The notes under the pieces: model-generated
Databases searched by the model: none
The model's input: the letters and a program-made list of their open reading frames with translations, nothing else
Told to the model about the DNA's origin: nothing
Shown: piece after piece, positions 9,918 to 18,998 of the stretch
Position numbering within the stretch: position 1 is the first letter of the stretch
Layout: every line of letters begins with the position of its first letter
Source: Streptomyces sp. SCUT-3
GTDB lineage: Bacteria > Actinomycetota > Actinomycetes > Streptomycetales > Streptomycetaceae
Reading direction: 5' to 3'
DNA: 64,000 nucleotides
Assembly (NCBI RefSeq): GCF_014083985.1
Contig: NZ_CP046907.1
Coordinates: 4,254,501-4,318,500, forward strand
Made by a program: the position numbers and the translations under genes

Positions 9918-10907
9918 GTGCACACCGGCGAACGGCCCCGGACCCCGGCCCGCGCCCGGACCCGGACCCGGACCCGCGTCGCCGTCGCCGCCGCCTGCGC
10001 GCTCGGCACTCTCGTGCTGAGCGCCTGCGGCGCGGCGGAGACCGGCAAGCAGAGCCTGGCCGACAGCAACACCGTCAACCTCACCGCCCCGTCGTGGGTC
10101 GGCGCGGAGGCCAACACGGCGGTCGCCGCGCACCTGCTGGAGGAGGAGCTCGGCTACAACGTCAGGACCCGGCAGATGGGCGAGGTCCTCGCCTGGGACG
10201 CCCTCAGCCGCGGCGACGTGGACGCGATCCTCGAGGACTGGGGCCACCCGCAGGAGGAGAAGCGGTACGTCGAGGAGAAGAAGACAGTCGTGTCCGGCGG
10301 AGACCTCGGCGTCACCGGCCACATCGGCTGGTTCGTGCCGAAGTACTTCGCCGACGAGCACCCCGACGTCACCGACTGGAGGAACCTCGACAAGTACGCC
10401 GACGAGCTGAGGACCCCCGAGAGCGGCGACAAGGGCCAGCTCCTGGAGGGCTCCCCGGACTACGTCACCAACGACGAGGCGCTCATCAAGAACCTGGACC
10501 TGGACCTCAAGCCCGTCTACGCGGGCAGCGAGGCCACCCAGATCACCCAGATCCGGCGCAGCGCGGAGAACCGGAAGCCCTTCCTCACCTACTGGTGGAC
10601 CCCGCAGTGGCTCAACGCCGAGGTCGAGATGGTCGAGGTGGAGCTGCCCGAGCGCACCGAGGGCTGCGACGCGGACCCGGAGCGGATCGACTGCGCCTAC
10701 CCGAAGACCCCGCTGCAGAAGTTCCTCAACGCCGACTTCGCCGAGAACGGCGGCAGGGCGGCGCAGTTCCTGAAGAACTTCCGCTGGACCGAGGACCAGC
10801 AGAACGAGGTCGCGCAGATGATCGCCGGCGAGAGGATGCCTGCGGAAGAGGCCGCCGAGAAGTGGGTCGAGGAGAACCCGCAGGTCTGGAAGAAGTGGAT
10901 CCCCTGA
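9918..10907 (+). CDS. proX: Glycine betaine-binding lipoprotein
   Basis: Substrate-binding lipoprotein of 329 residues for the betaine importer. A positively charged Arg-rich N-region precedes a hydrophobic stretch and a lipobox with the modified cysteine at about residue 37 (TLVLSAC). The mature protein is OpuAC-like (VNLTAPSWVGAEANTAVA near the start, EDWGHPQEEKRYVEE, TYWWTPQWLNAEVEMVEVE). The Trp-rich TYWWTPQW segment fits the aromatic cage for a quaternary amine. The GTG at 9918 was chosen because GAAGGAG precedes it and the signal peptide begins there. An in-frame GTG at 9840 that overlaps the permease stop would only add a Pro/Lys-rich leader. Confidence 0.92.
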   Translation: MHTGERPRTPARARTRTRTRVAVAAACALGTLVLSACGAAETGKQSLADSNTVNLTAPSWVGAEANTAVAAHLLEEELGYNVRTRQMGEVLAWDALSRGDVDAILEDWGHPQEEKRYVEEKKTVVSGGDLGVTGHIGWFVPKYFADEHPDVTDWRNLDKYADELRTPESGDKGQLLEGSPDYVTNDEALIKNLDLDLKPVYAGSEATQITQIRRSAENRKPFLTYWWTPQWLNAEVEMVEVELPERTEGCDADPERIDCAYPKTPLQKFLNADFAENGGRAAQFLKNFRWTEDQQNEVAQMIAGERMPAEEAAEKWVEENPQVWKKWIP

Positions 10908-10924
10908 CCCCCTGACGCCCCGCG

Positions 10925-10941
10925 CCCGACGGCCCGTCGGG
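10925..10941. terminator. Hairpin after the betaine operon
   Basis: A perfect 7-bp stem (CCCGACG / CGTCGGG) with a 3-base loop lies 18 bases after the binding-protein stop. A longer alternative pairing exists between the GACGGCCCG here and the CGGGCCGTC about 35 bases downstream. There is no U-tract, as usual for high-GC actinobacterial terminators. Confidence 0.5.
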
Positions 10942-11085
10942 GGAACCGCACCCGTGGATCTCCCGGCGGGCCGTCAGTGCGTCGCCGGCACGTCGTCAAC
11001 ACGCCGCTCGCCGAAGCCGCCCGCACGGTCCGTCACGTGCCGAAAAGCGTGGTCGGAGCCGCGTTCGGTGGTTAGTGTGGCGAGG

Positions 11086-14000
11086 GTGACGCAGCCTTCG
11101 TACCTTCGGTTTCCCCATCTGCACGGCGACCTGGTGACCTTCGTCGCCGAGGACGACGTCTGGATCGCCCCCCTGGAGGGGGGCAGGGCCTGGCGGGTGA
11201 GCGCGGACAACCTCCCCGTCAGCCGCCCGCGTTTCTCGCCCGACGGCGAACACGTCGCCTGGGCCTCCACCCGCGACGGCGCGCCCGAGGTGCACCTCGC
11301 CCCCGTCGACGGCGGGCCGTCCACCCGCCTGACGCACTGGGGCAACCGGAAGACCTCGGCGCGCGGCTGGACCGCCGACGGCGAGGTGCTGGCCCTGACC
11401 GCCTCCGGGCAGGCCTCGTACTCGCGCACCTGGGCGCACGCCGTGCCCGTCGACGGCGGGCCCGCCCGCCGCCTGCCGTACGGCCCGGTCGGCGACGTCG
11501 CGCACGGCCCCGGCGGCGCCGTGCTGCTGCAGTCGGCCGGCATGGGCCGCGACGCCTCCTCCTGGAAGCGCTACCGCGGCGGCACCGCCGGCAAGCTGTG
11601 GATCGACCGCGACGGCGACGGCACCTTCGTCCGCCTGCACGCCGACCTCGACGGCAACATCGAGTGCCCCCTGTGGGTCGGCGACCGGATCGCGTTCCTC
11701 TCCGACCACGAGGGCACCGGCGCCCTGTACTCCAGCCTCCCCGACGGCTCCGACCTGCGCCGCCACACCCCCCTCGACGGCTTCTACGCCCGGCACGCCG
11801 CCACCGACGGCACCCGCGTCGTCCACGCGAGCGCCGGCGACCTGTGGCTGCTGGACAGCCTGGAGGCGGACGCCGCGCCGCGCCGCCTGGAGGTCCGCCT
11901 CGGCGGGCAGCGCACCGACCAGCAGCCTCACCCGGTCTCCGCCGCGGACAACCTCGGCGCAGCCGCCCCCGACCACACCGGCCGCGGCAGCGCCGTCGAG
12001 GTCCGCGGCACCGTGCACTGGGTCACCCACCGCAGCGGCCCGGTGCGCGCCCTGGCCGCCGAGCCGGGCGTGCGGGCCCGCCTGCCGCGGGTCTTCCAGG
12101 ACGCCGACGGCGACCAGCACGTCGTGTGGGTCACCGACGCCGAGGGCGAGGACGCCCTGGAGTTCGCCCCCGCCACCGGCACCGCCCCCGGCTCCACCCC
12201 GCGCCGCCTGGGCGCCGGGCGCCTCGGCCGCGTCCTGTCCCTGGCCGTCGCCCCCGACGGCGGCCGGGTCGCCGTCGCCTCCCACGACGGCCGGGTCCTG
12301 CTGGTCGAACGCGACTCCGGGGAGGTCCGCGAGGTCGAGAACAGCGACAACGGCCACGCCTCCGGCCTGGTCTTCTCGCCCGACTCCTCCTGGCTGGCCT
12401 GGTCCTCGCCCGGCCCCCTGGCCATGCGCCAGCTCAAGATCGCCAACACCGCGGACCTGACGGTCGCCGAGGCCACCCCGCTGCGCTTCGACGACTTCTC
12501 GCCCGCCTTCACCGCCGACGGCAAGCACCTGGCGTTCCTCTCCCAGCGCACCTTCGACCCCGTCTACGACGCCCACGTCTTCGACATGGCGTTCCCCAAC
12601 GCCTGCCGCCCCCACCTGCTCACCCTGGCCGCCACCACCCCGTCCCCGTTCGGCCCCCAGCGGCACGGCCGCCCCCTCGGCCACGACGACAAGGGCGACG
12701 GCGGCGACGACAAGCGCGAGGGCGACGAGAGCGGCCGCCGTACCCCCACCACCCGGGTGGACTTCGACGGCCTCGCCGACCGCATCGTGCCGTTCCCCGT
12801 CGAGGCCGGCCAGTACTCCGCCCTGCGCGCCGCCAAGGGCGGCGTGCTGTGGCTGAGCCACCCGCTGCGCGGCGTCCTGGGCTCCGCCCTGGCCGGCCCC
12901 GCCGCCGAGGGCCCCACCACCTCCCTGGTCCGCTACGACCTGGCGTCCCTGCGCGACGAGGAACTGGCCGACGACGTCGACTCCTACGCGGTCAGCGGCG
13001 ACGGCCAGCGGCTGCTGCTCGTCCAGAGCGGCAAGCTGCGCGTCGTCCCCTCCGACAGCAAGCCCGGCGGCGACGAGGACGGCGGCTCCGACGACAACGT
13101 CGCCGTCGACCTGAGCCGGGTGCGGGTCACCGTCGACCCCGCCGCCGAGTGGCGGCAGATGTACGACGAGACCGGCCGCCTGATGCGCGACCACTTCTGG
13201 CGCGCCGACATGGGCGGCGTCGACTGGGACGGCGTCCTGCAGCGCTACCGCCCGCTGGTGGACAAGGTCGCCACCCACGACGACCTCGTCGACCTGCTGT
13301 GGGAGGTCCACGGCGAACTGGGCACCTCGCACGCCTACGTCGTCCCGCCCGGCGGCTACGGCGAGTCCGCCCGCCGCCAGGGCCTGCTCGGCGCCGACGT
13401 CGAGCGCGACGCCGACGGGAAGTGGCGCATCGTCCGCATCCTGCCCTCGGAGAGCTCCGACCCCGAGGCCCGCTCCCCGCTGACCGCGCCCGGCGTCGCC
13501 GTCCGCCCCGGCGACGCGGTCCTCGCCGTCGACGGCCGCCCCGTCGACCCGCTGCGCGGCCCCGCACCCCTGCTGGTCGGCACCGCCGGCAAGCCCGTGG
13601 AGCTGACCGTCGCCCCCGCAGGCGGCGGCGACCCGCGGCACGTGGTCGTCGTGCCGCTGGCCGACGAGGAGGCGCTGCGCTACCACGACTGGGTCGCCGG
13701 GCGCCGCGCCCACGTCCACGAGAAGTCCGGCGGACGCCTGGGCTACCTGCACGTCCCCGACATGGTCGGCTCCGGCTGGGCGCAGCTCCACCGCGACCTG
13801 GGCACCGAGATCGCCCGCGAGGGCCTCGTCGTCGACCTGCGGGAGAACCGCGGCGGCCACACCTCGCAGCTGGTCGTGGAGAAGCTGGCCCGCCGCATCG
13901 TCGGCTGGGACCTGCCGCGCGGCATGCAGCCGCAGAGCTACCCGCTGGACGCCCCGCGCGGCCCGGTCGTCGCCGTCGCCGACGAGTTCTCCGGCTCCGA

Positions 14001-14334
14001 CGGCGACATCGTCAACGCCGCCATCAAGGCCCTCGGCATCGGCCCGGTCGTCGGCACCCGCACCTGGGGCGGCGTCGTCGGCATCGACTCCCGCTACCAC
14101 CTCGTCGACGGCACCCTCGTCACCCAGCCGAGGTACGCCTTCTGGCTGGAGGGCTACGGCTGGGACGTGGAGAACCACGGCGTCGACCCCGACATCGAGG
14201 TCGTCTTCGCCCCCCAGGACCACGCTGCGGGCCGCGACCCGCAGCTGGACAAGGCGATCGCCGTCGCCCTCGACGCCCTGGCCACCACCCCCGCCAAGAC
14301 CCCGCCCCCGGTCCCGGGCCGCACGGCGGAGTGA
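11086..14334 (+). CDS. Tricorn-like protease / S41 family peptidase
   Basis: A giant cytosolic-type protease of about 1,082 residues. The N-terminal two thirds are beta-propeller repeats (SRPRFSPDGEHVAWAST and GLVFSPDSSWLAWSSPG are recognisable blades). They are followed by a C1 domain (RDHFWRADMGGVDWDGVL), a PDZ domain and the C2 catalytic domain. Candidate active-site residues are the Ser-His pair in GTSHAYVVPPGG and the nucleophile region DEFSGSDGDIVNAAIKALG, with GGVVGI after it. Tricorn degrades peptides released by proteasome-like proteases. The start is uncertain: GTG at 11086 fits the conserved TQPSYLRFPHLHGDLV N-terminus, GTG at 11077 is an alternative, and there is no strong ribosome site. 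A charged low-complexity loop lies around residues 540-560. Confidence 0.9.
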   Translation: MTQPSYLRFPHLHGDLVTFVAEDDVWIAPLEGGRAWRVSADNLPVSRPRFSPDGEHVAWASTRDGAPEVHLAPVDGGPSTRLTHWGNRKTSARGWTADGEVLALTASGQASYSRTWAHAVPVDGGPARRLPYGPVGDVAHGPGGAVLLQSAGMGRDASSWKRYRGGTAGKLWIDRDGDGTFVRLHADLDGNIECPLWVGDRIAFLSDHEGTGALYSSLPDGSDLRRHTPLDGFYARHAATDGTRVVHASAGDLWLLDSLEADAAPRRLEVRLGGQRTDQQPHPVSAADNLGAAAPDHTGRGSAVEVRGTVHWVTHRSGPVRALAAEPGVRARLPRVFQDADGDQHVVWVTDAEGEDALEFAPATGTAPGSTPRRLGAGRLGRVLSLAVAPDGGRVAVASHDGRVLLVERDSGEVREVENSDNGHASGLVFSPDSSWLAWSSPGPLAMRQLKIANTADLTVAEATPLRFDDFSPAFTADGKHLAFLSQRTFDPVYDAHVFDMAFPNACRPHLLTLAATTPSPFGPQRHGRPLGHDDKGDGGDDKREGDESGRRTPTTRVDFDGLADRIVPFPVEAGQYSALRAAKGGVLWLSHPLRGVLGSALAGPAAEGPTTSLVRYDLASLRDEELADDVDSYAVSGDGQRLLLVQSGKLRVVPSDSKPGGDEDGGSDDNVAVDLSRVRVTVDPAAEWRQMYDETGRLMRDHFWRADMGGVDWDGVLQRYRPLVDKVATHDDLVDLLWEVHGELGTSHAYVVPPGGYGESARRQGLLGADVERDADGKWRIVRILPSESSDPEARSPLTAPGVAVRPGDAVLAVDGRPVDPLRGPAPLLVGTAGKPVELTVAPAGGGDPRHVVVVPLADEEALRYHDWVAGRRAHVHEKSGGRLGYLHVPDMVGSGWAQLHRDLGTEIAREGLVVDLRENRGGHTSQLVVEKLARRIVGWDLPRGMQPQSYPLDAPRGPVVAVADEFSGSDGDIVNAAIKALGIGPVVGTRTWGGVVGIDSRYHLVDGTLVTQPRYAFWLEGYGWDVENHGVDPDIEVVFAPQDHAAGRDPQLDKAIAVALDALATTPAKTPPPVPGRTAE

Positions 14335-14369
14335 CCCGGGGGGCCGGTCCCGTACCGACCTGCTCCCGC

Positions 14370-14405
14370 CCCCGCCGCCGTCGGTGTCCGCCGACGGCGG
14401 CGGGG
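14370..14405. terminator. Strong hairpin after the tricorn gene
   Basis: A perfect 15-bp inverted repeat (CCCCGCCGCCGTCGG and its complement) with a 6-base loop lies 35 bases after the protease stop. It is a probable intrinsic terminator of the U-less actinobacterial type. Confidence 0.7.
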
Positions 14406-14533
14406 AGGGCGGCCGCCGGCGCTTCGACAGCCTTGTTGACAATGATGTGATCACGTCCACGGGGAGGCACGCGGCAGTGCCGGGAAGAGATGGCGATGAC
14501 GTTGATCGGCGCTGACACCTCGGACCGGAAACT

Positions 14534-15154
14534 GTGAGCGTTACGCGCTTCAGCGTGCACGCGCAGTCCGTGCGGGAGGAAGCAGCTTCCGGGTTTCAGT
14601 GGGTCATCAAGGTACGGGGCGGTGACCCTGTCCACGTCCGGGGGCAGTTCCCGACGGTGGGCGTGCCGGGCGGCCCCGGCCCCGAGTTCACCCTCTACGA
14701 GGACCGAGCAGGCCACAAACCTTTGTGTTCCGTGGCCCGGCGGTCGAACGGGACGGGTTCGGACGACGGTCTTGTCGTGACGGGGCCCGACGGAGACGTG
14801 CTGGGTGTGCTCCGGCCGCCCGCCCGACGGACTCGCCTGCGGCCCCGGTACGAGATGGAACTGCCGGACGGTACGAGACTGGTCGGCATCGGCGGGACCG
14901 TCGGCTCGTGGGTCCTGTACGCCGTTCTCTCGCCGCTGCTGCTGGTCTACAACGTGGGGAGTTTCGTCGGCGGGTACGGCGGCCCCGACTGGTTCCTGCC
15001 CACGCGTACGGCGTGGCGGACGAGGGACGGTCTCGGACTGGGACGCGCGCCCTTGAAGTTCTACGGGCTCACCGACAAGTACAAAGTCCGCACGGCACGC
15101 CTGGATGCACGCGTGGCCTATGTGCAGGCCGTCCTGCACGACTGGTGCAGCTGA
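14534..15154 (+). CDS. Hypothetical protein, possible LURP-one/Tubby-like fold
   Basis: A 206-residue protein that I cannot name firmly. The pattern of alternating beta strands with FTLYEDRAGHKPLCSVARR, VVTGPDGDVLGVLRP and RPRYEMELPDGTRLVG resembles LURP-one/Tubby-C-like scramblase-related domains. One hydrophobic stretch (SWVLYAVLSPLLLVYNVGSF, about residues 128-147) could be a membrane hairpin or a buried central helix. The GTG start at 14534 lacks a strong ribosome site. It stands alone between the tricorn terminator and the ArsR operators. Function unknown. Confidence 0.6.
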   Translation: MSVTRFSVHAQSVREEAASGFQWVIKVRGGDPVHVRGQFPTVGVPGGPGPEFTLYEDRAGHKPLCSVARRSNGTGSDDGLVVTGPDGDVLGVLRPPARRTRLRPRYEMELPDGTRLVGIGGTVGSWVLYAVLSPLLLVYNVGSFVGGYGGPDWFLPTRTAWRTRDGLGLGRAPLKFYGLTDKYKVRTARLDARVAYVQAVLHDWCS

Positions 15155-15271
15155 GTTGGGGCCGCCGTGTCACGGACAACAGCCCCGGCGGTCTCCTGCC
15201 GGTCGGCCCGCGCACTCGTACCCCTCCGACCGGCCGGGACCGCTTGGCCGGGCAGGGCCGCCGGGTGCTGT

Positions 15272-15330
15272 TCAACCGAACGGTTGATAATGTGGGAGTC
15301 CGGCGGCAGGGTATTTAACCAAACGGTTGA
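15272..15330. promoter_or_regulatory. Twin palindromic operators of the ArsR-type repressor
   Basis: Two near-identical palindromes lie just upstream of the ArsR gene: TCAACCGAACGGTTGA (15272-15287) and TTAACCAAACGGTTGA (15315-15330). Both share the arms AACC and GGTTGA around a 4-base centre ending in AAC, and their starts are 43 bases (about four helical turns) apart. The first runs into GATAAT and the second into GAATAT, either of which could serve as a -10 box. The arrangement suggests autorepression by the downstream winged-helix regulator, binding two sites on the same face of the DNA. Confidence 0.65.
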
Positions 15331-15346
15331 ATATGCGAGGTGCGTG

Positions 15347-15709
15347 GTGGCCGACGACCGGCTGTCCCGGGTGTTCTCCGCCCTGGCGGACCCGACCCGG
15401 CGCGACATCGTGGCCCGGCTCGCCGCCGGGGACGCCACGGTCGGCGAACTGGCCGAGCCGTACGACGTCACGGTGCAGGCCGTGTCCAAGCACATCAGGG
15501 TCCTGGAGGACGCCGGCCTGGTCAGCCGCAGCAGGGACGCCCAGCGGCGGCCCTGCCACCTCGAAGCAGAGGTCTTCGACCTGATGACCAAGTGGATCGA
15601 GCGTTACCGGCGCGAGGCGGAGGACCGTTTCCGTCGCCTCGACGCACTCCTCGAGCACATGGACGAGCAGCCGGTGACGGGCACCCCCGAGAAGGAGGCG
15701 GCATCATGA
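15347..15709 (+). CDS. ArsR-family winged-helix transcriptional regulator
   Basis: A 120-residue HTH repressor of the metal-independent ArsR/SdpR type that is commonly paired with AHSA1-domain proteins. It begins DDRLSRVFSALADPTRRDI and has the recognition region VTVQAVSKHIRVLEDAGLVSR, without the metal-binding ELCVCDL motif of true ArsR sensors. The start is a GTG at 15347 (or the adjacent GTG at 15344), only 17-20 bases after the second upstream palindrome, so a short leader is implied. The stop overlaps the ATG of the SRPBCC gene (ATGA), indicating coupled translation. Confidence 0.85.
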   Translation: MADDRLSRVFSALADPTRRDIVARLAAGDATVGELAEPYDVTVQAVSKHIRVLEDAGLVSRSRDAQRRPCHLEAEVFDLMTKWIERYRREAEDRFRRLDALLEHMDEQPVTGTPEKEAAS

Positions 15710-16218
15710 GCACCCCCGGCACGCAGCACCGCAACGAGACGCGGATCGAGGTCGACCCGGCCCTCCCCACCATTGTGATCACCCGGGAGTTCGACGCCCC
15801 GCCGGAGCGGGTGTTCCGGGCCCACACCGACCCCGGCCTGGTCGCACAGTGGCTCGGCCCCCGCCGGCTCACGCTGCGGATCGACCGGTACGACGCGCAC
15901 AGCGGCGGCTCCTACCGCTACGTGCACCGCGAGGACGACGGGACCGAGTACGGCTTCCGCGGCGTGTTCCACGAGGTGCGCCCCGCCGAGCGCATCGTGC
16001 AGACGTTCGCCTTCGACGGCTTCCCGGACGAGGTCAGCCTGGAGACGGCGGTCTTCGAGGACCTCGGCGGCCGCACCCGGCTCACCACCAAGTCGCTCAT
16101 GGACTCCGTCGAGGCCCGTGACGCGATGATCGCGAGCGGCATGGAACACGGCGTCCGCGAAAGCTACGAGCGGCTCGACGAACTGCTCGGCGGACTGCCC
16201 GCTGAAATGCCCCGCTGA
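15706..16218 (+). CDS. SRPBCC (AHSA1-like) domain protein
   Basis: A 170-residue START/Bet v1-fold protein, probably a hydrophobic ligand-binding protein in the cytoplasm. The family hallmarks are IVITREFDAPPERVFRAHTDP, VAQWLGPRRLTLRIDRYD, GGSYRYVH and the C-terminal GMEHGVRESYERLDELL. It is coupled to the ArsR regulator, and this two-gene pairing is frequent in Actinobacteria. The ligand and physiological role cannot be deduced. A short direct repeat (ATGCCCCGCTGAA) spans its stop codon, immediately before the IS element downstream. Confidence 0.88.
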   Translation: MSTPGTQHRNETRIEVDPALPTIVITREFDAPPERVFRAHTDPGLVAQWLGPRRLTLRIDRYDAHSGGSYRYVHREDDGTEYGFRGVFHEVRPAERIVQTFAFDGFPDEVSLETAVFEDLGGRTRLTTKSLMDSVEARDAMIASGMEHGVRESYERLDELLGGLPAEMPR

Positions 16219-16282
16219 AATGCCCCGCTGAAATGTCCGGCGAAATGCCCGGCACCCGGAGCGGCAGCGCCGACCCGCCCTA

Positions 16283-17137
16283 AGAAGCCATCTCATTTGG
16301 CCCGGTAGGCTGCCGGCCGTGGTGGGAATGGTTGAGCGGCTGGTGCCGGACGAGTTGTGGGAGTTGTTCCAGCGGGTGGTGCCGGAGGCGCCGTCGCGGC
16401 CCCAAGGCGGCGGCCGGCGCCGGCACGGGGACCGTGAGGTGCTGGCCGCGATCATCTTCGTGGCGACGTCGGGCTGCACGTGGCAGCAACTGCCCGCGGC
16501 GTCGTTCGGGCCGTCCGGGGCGACGGCCCACCGCCGGTTTACCGAGTGGACCAAGGCCCGGGTGTGGGCCAAGCTGTACCGCCTGGTCCTGGACGAACTC
16601 GGCTCCCGCGGCGAGTTGGACTGGTCCCGGTGCGCGATCGACTCGGTGAACATGCGGGCGATGAAAAAGGGGACCTGACCGGTCCGAATCCTGTTGACCG
16701 GGGCAAGTACGGCTCGAAGATCCACCTGATCACCGAACGGACCGGTCTGCCCCTGTCCGTCGGGATCTCCGGTGCCAACACCCACGACAGCCAGGCCCTG
16801 ATCCCGCTGGTCAAGGGCATCCCCCCGATCCGCTCCCGCCGCGGCCCGCGCCGGCGCAAGCCCGGCAAGCTCCACGCCGACAAGGGCTACGACTACCGCC
16901 ACCTGCGCCAATGGCTGTCCGGGCGCGGCATCCGGCACCGCATCGCCCGCAAGGGCGTCGAGACCTCGCAGCGGCTCGGTCGGCACCGCTGGACCATCGA
17001 ACGGACCATGGCCTGGCTCACCGGCTACCGGCGCCTCCACCGCCGCTACGAGCGCAAAGCCGAGCACTTCCTCGCCTTCACCAGCCTCGCCTGCACCCTC
17101 ATCTGCTACCGCAGACTCGCCAAATGAGATGGCTTCT
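16283..17137 (+). mobile_element. Intact IS5-family insertion sequence
   Basis: An 855-bp element bounded by perfect 18-bp terminal inverted repeats: AGAAGCCATCTCATTTGG at 16283-16300 and its exact complement at 17120-17137. It contains a two-frame transposase joined by a probable -1 frameshift. The transposase stop codon lies inside the right inverted repeat. The left flank is CTA and the right flank AAA, so I cannot see a clear target duplication; if the left TA is part of a 2-bp target, the right copy has changed. The intact ends and coding region suggest a fairly recent insertion. Confidence 0.92.
16319..17127 (+). CDS. IS5-family DDE transposase, two frames joined by -1 frameshift
   Basis: The upstream frame (16319-16678, 119 codons) and the downstream frame (to 17127) would fuse to about 269 residues. 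The join coincides with the slippery heptamer A AAG GGG at 16666-16672. Lys-AAG and Gly-GGG tRNAs can both re-pair as AAA and GGG one base back, and the zero frame stops two codons later. The DDE triad is visible as RCAIDSVNM, HADKGYDY and TIERTMAWL. The N-terminal ELFQRVVPE and GCTWQQLP regions are typical of the IS5/IS1647-like transposases of Streptomyces. Translation starts at GTG 16319 or the next GTG. Confidence 0.9.
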
Positions 17138-17148
17138 AAAGTGGCGGG

Positions 17149-17958
17149 ATGCCCCTGCCTGCCGACCGGACCGCCCTGGACCTGCTCGACACGCACCTGG
17201 AGGCGCTCCGGGACCGAAGGGAACTCCCGCTCCCGCAGGGACCGGGTCACTCCGAGGCGGCAGGAGGGGGCGAACTCCTCCGCCGGACCCTCGAGCAGCT
17301 CCGGAGCATCCCCCGCGAGCCGAAGGACGCCTTTGTCCGTCGGGTCGGCAGTCTGCTGGAGGAGTTCCGCAGCCGTCGCTGTCCCTGGAATGCGGCGGCG
17401 CTGCGGTTGCTCGGCGACACGTACACCTTCGCGGCCACCGGTCCTCGGCGTCACGAGGACTGGGCGAAGGACGTCCGCGCCGTGCTGCACCGGTCGGTCC
17501 CCGACCCCCGGGGCCGGGTCCGACTGGACTGGGACCGCACCAATACCGCCCGCCACGTGGTGCCCGCGTACCCCTTCGACCCTCCGGACGCGGCGGAGTT
17601 GCGTGGACGCCTGTATCCCCTGGAGGCGGAGGCGGCGGTCGCCGCGCTCGCCGTCATGGCGGAGGAATGGCAGTCGGAACCCGCCCCCGTCCGCTGCCGT
17701 CCGGACCGGGACGCCGTGGTGGCGGACGCCCGGACCCTGCTCGGCCGGTACGGGCCCGCCGCCCGCCACTGGACGAACGCGACTGCCGCCGCCTCCGACC
17801 CGGCCCCGGACTTCCTCGCATCGGGCCTCGGAGGCACTGAATCCCGGAGTTTCCTCACCTCCGAGTACCTCAACGGCCTCGACCTCTTCGCGGACCTGGG
17901 CCTGATCGCGGTAACCGACGACGAAGTGGGCGTTTTCTGGTCGTTCGGGGCGTCCTGA
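17149..17958 (+). CDS. Hypothetical protein next to the IS right end
   Basis: A 269-residue soluble protein with no domain I recognise. It is rich in Arg, Ala and acidic residues, has no signal peptide or membrane helix, and has a hydrophobic helix at EAEAAVAALAVMAEEW. The ATG lies only 12 bases after the right inverted repeat of the IS, so the original promoter must have been displaced or replaced. GGCGGG at 17143-17148 is a weak ribosome site. Expression might depend on read-through from the transposase. Homologues, if any, would be Streptomyces hypotheticals. Confidence 0.6.
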   Translation: MPLPADRTALDLLDTHLEALRDRRELPLPQGPGHSEAAGGGELLRRTLEQLRSIPREPKDAFVRRVGSLLEEFRSRRCPWNAAALRLLGDTYTFAATGPRRHEDWAKDVRAVLHRSVPDPRGRVRLDWDRTNTARHVVPAYPFDPPDAAELRGRLYPLEAEAAVAALAVMAEEWQSEPAPVRCRPDRDAVVADARTLLGRYGPAARHWTNATAAASDPAPDFLASGLGGTESRSFLTSEYLNGLDLFADLGLIAVTDDEVGVFWSFGAS

Positions 17959-18106
17959 CGGCATTCGAATTCCGCGGCGGGGGTCCGGCGTCCGAGCCGC
18001 ACGCCTCGACGAAGGGGCGCCGGCAGCCCGGGCGGCCGTCCGCCGGGTTCCGGATCAGCAGTACCCTCGTTCCTCCACCGACCACGACGACAGGGGGAGT
18101 CGGACC

Positions 18107-18877
18107 GTGCGCAGCGCCGCAGTGACGACCGAGGGTGACCGGATCCGCTGGGTGGAACTGCCCGGCCGGGAGCGTACCCGCGTCTACGTGCACGGTCTGG
18201 GCGCCACGTCGCCCGCCTACTTCGCGGAGACGGCGGTCCACCCGCGGCTGGCCGGACACCGCTCGCTGCTGGTCGACCTGCTCGGCCACGGCATCAGCGA
18301 CCGCCCGACGACGTTCGACTACACCCTGGAGGCGCACGCCGACGCCCTCGCCGACGCCCTGACCTCCGCGGGCGTCACCGGGGCGGAGCTGGTCGCCCAC
18401 AGCATGGGCGGTTCGGTGGCCGTCGTCCTGGCGGCCCGGCACCCGCACCTGGTCTCCCGCCTGGTCCTGGTCGACGCCAACCTCGACCCGCTTCCTCCCC
18501 GGCCCGGTGCCGTCGGCAGCAGCGGCATCGCCGCCTACTCCGAAGAGGAGTTCCTGGCGGGCGGCTGGCAGGAGGTCCGCGACCTGGCCGGCCCGCACTG
18601 GTGGTCCACCATGCGGCTGGCCGGTCGTGAGGCCCTGTACCGCAGCGCGGTCCACCTCGCCCGCGGCACCACCCCCACCGTGCGTGAACTCCTGCTGGGC
18701 CTGGAGATCCCTCGCGCTTTCCTGTTTCCCGAGGACGACGGCCCCCTTCCGGGCGCCGACGCGCTCACCGAGGCCGGGGTGGCCGTGGTCCCGATCCCCG
18801 ACTGCGGGCACAACATCATGCTGGACAACCCGGAGGCCTTCGCCTCCGCCGTCGCGGCCGCACTCGACCGGGAGTAA
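18107..18877 (+). CDS. Alpha/beta hydrolase
   Basis: A 256-residue alpha/beta-hydrolase-fold enzyme. The oxyanion segment is VYVHGLGATSPAYF, the nucleophile elbow is AHSMGGS (Ser), the catalytic Asp is likely in FLFPEDDGPLPG, and the catalytic His is in IPDCGHNIMLDNP. The GTG start at 18107 follows CAGGGGGAG. The substrate cannot be deduced; esterase-like or dehalogenase-like activities are possible. It is followed after about 120 bases by a histidine phosphatase on the same strand, but there is no obvious shared pathway. Confidence 0.85.
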   Translation: MRSAAVTTEGDRIRWVELPGRERTRVYVHGLGATSPAYFAETAVHPRLAGHRSLLVDLLGHGISDRPTTFDYTLEAHADALADALTSAGVTGAELVAHSMGGSVAVVLAARHPHLVSRLVLVDANLDPLPPRPGAVGSSGIAAYSEEEFLAGGWQEVRDLAGPHWWSTMRLAGREALYRSAVHLARGTTPTVRELLLGLEIPRAFLFPEDDGPLPGADALTEAGVAVVPIPDCGHNIMLDNPEAFASAVAAALDRE

Positions 18878-18998
18878 CCGCCCTTCGCGGGCGACGGCAG
18901 CACGCGGCCCGGCGGAAGCCGGGAACCGTCACCGGGAGAGACGGCGTCACCCAGAACCTGTGCGCAAGACCGCGAAGAACCGCGAAGGGGCCCTGGAC

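Noticed and set aside
16278-17142. Target-site duplication of the IS element
   Set aside because: Flanks CTA and AAA do not match; only a partial TA/AA similarity is visible.
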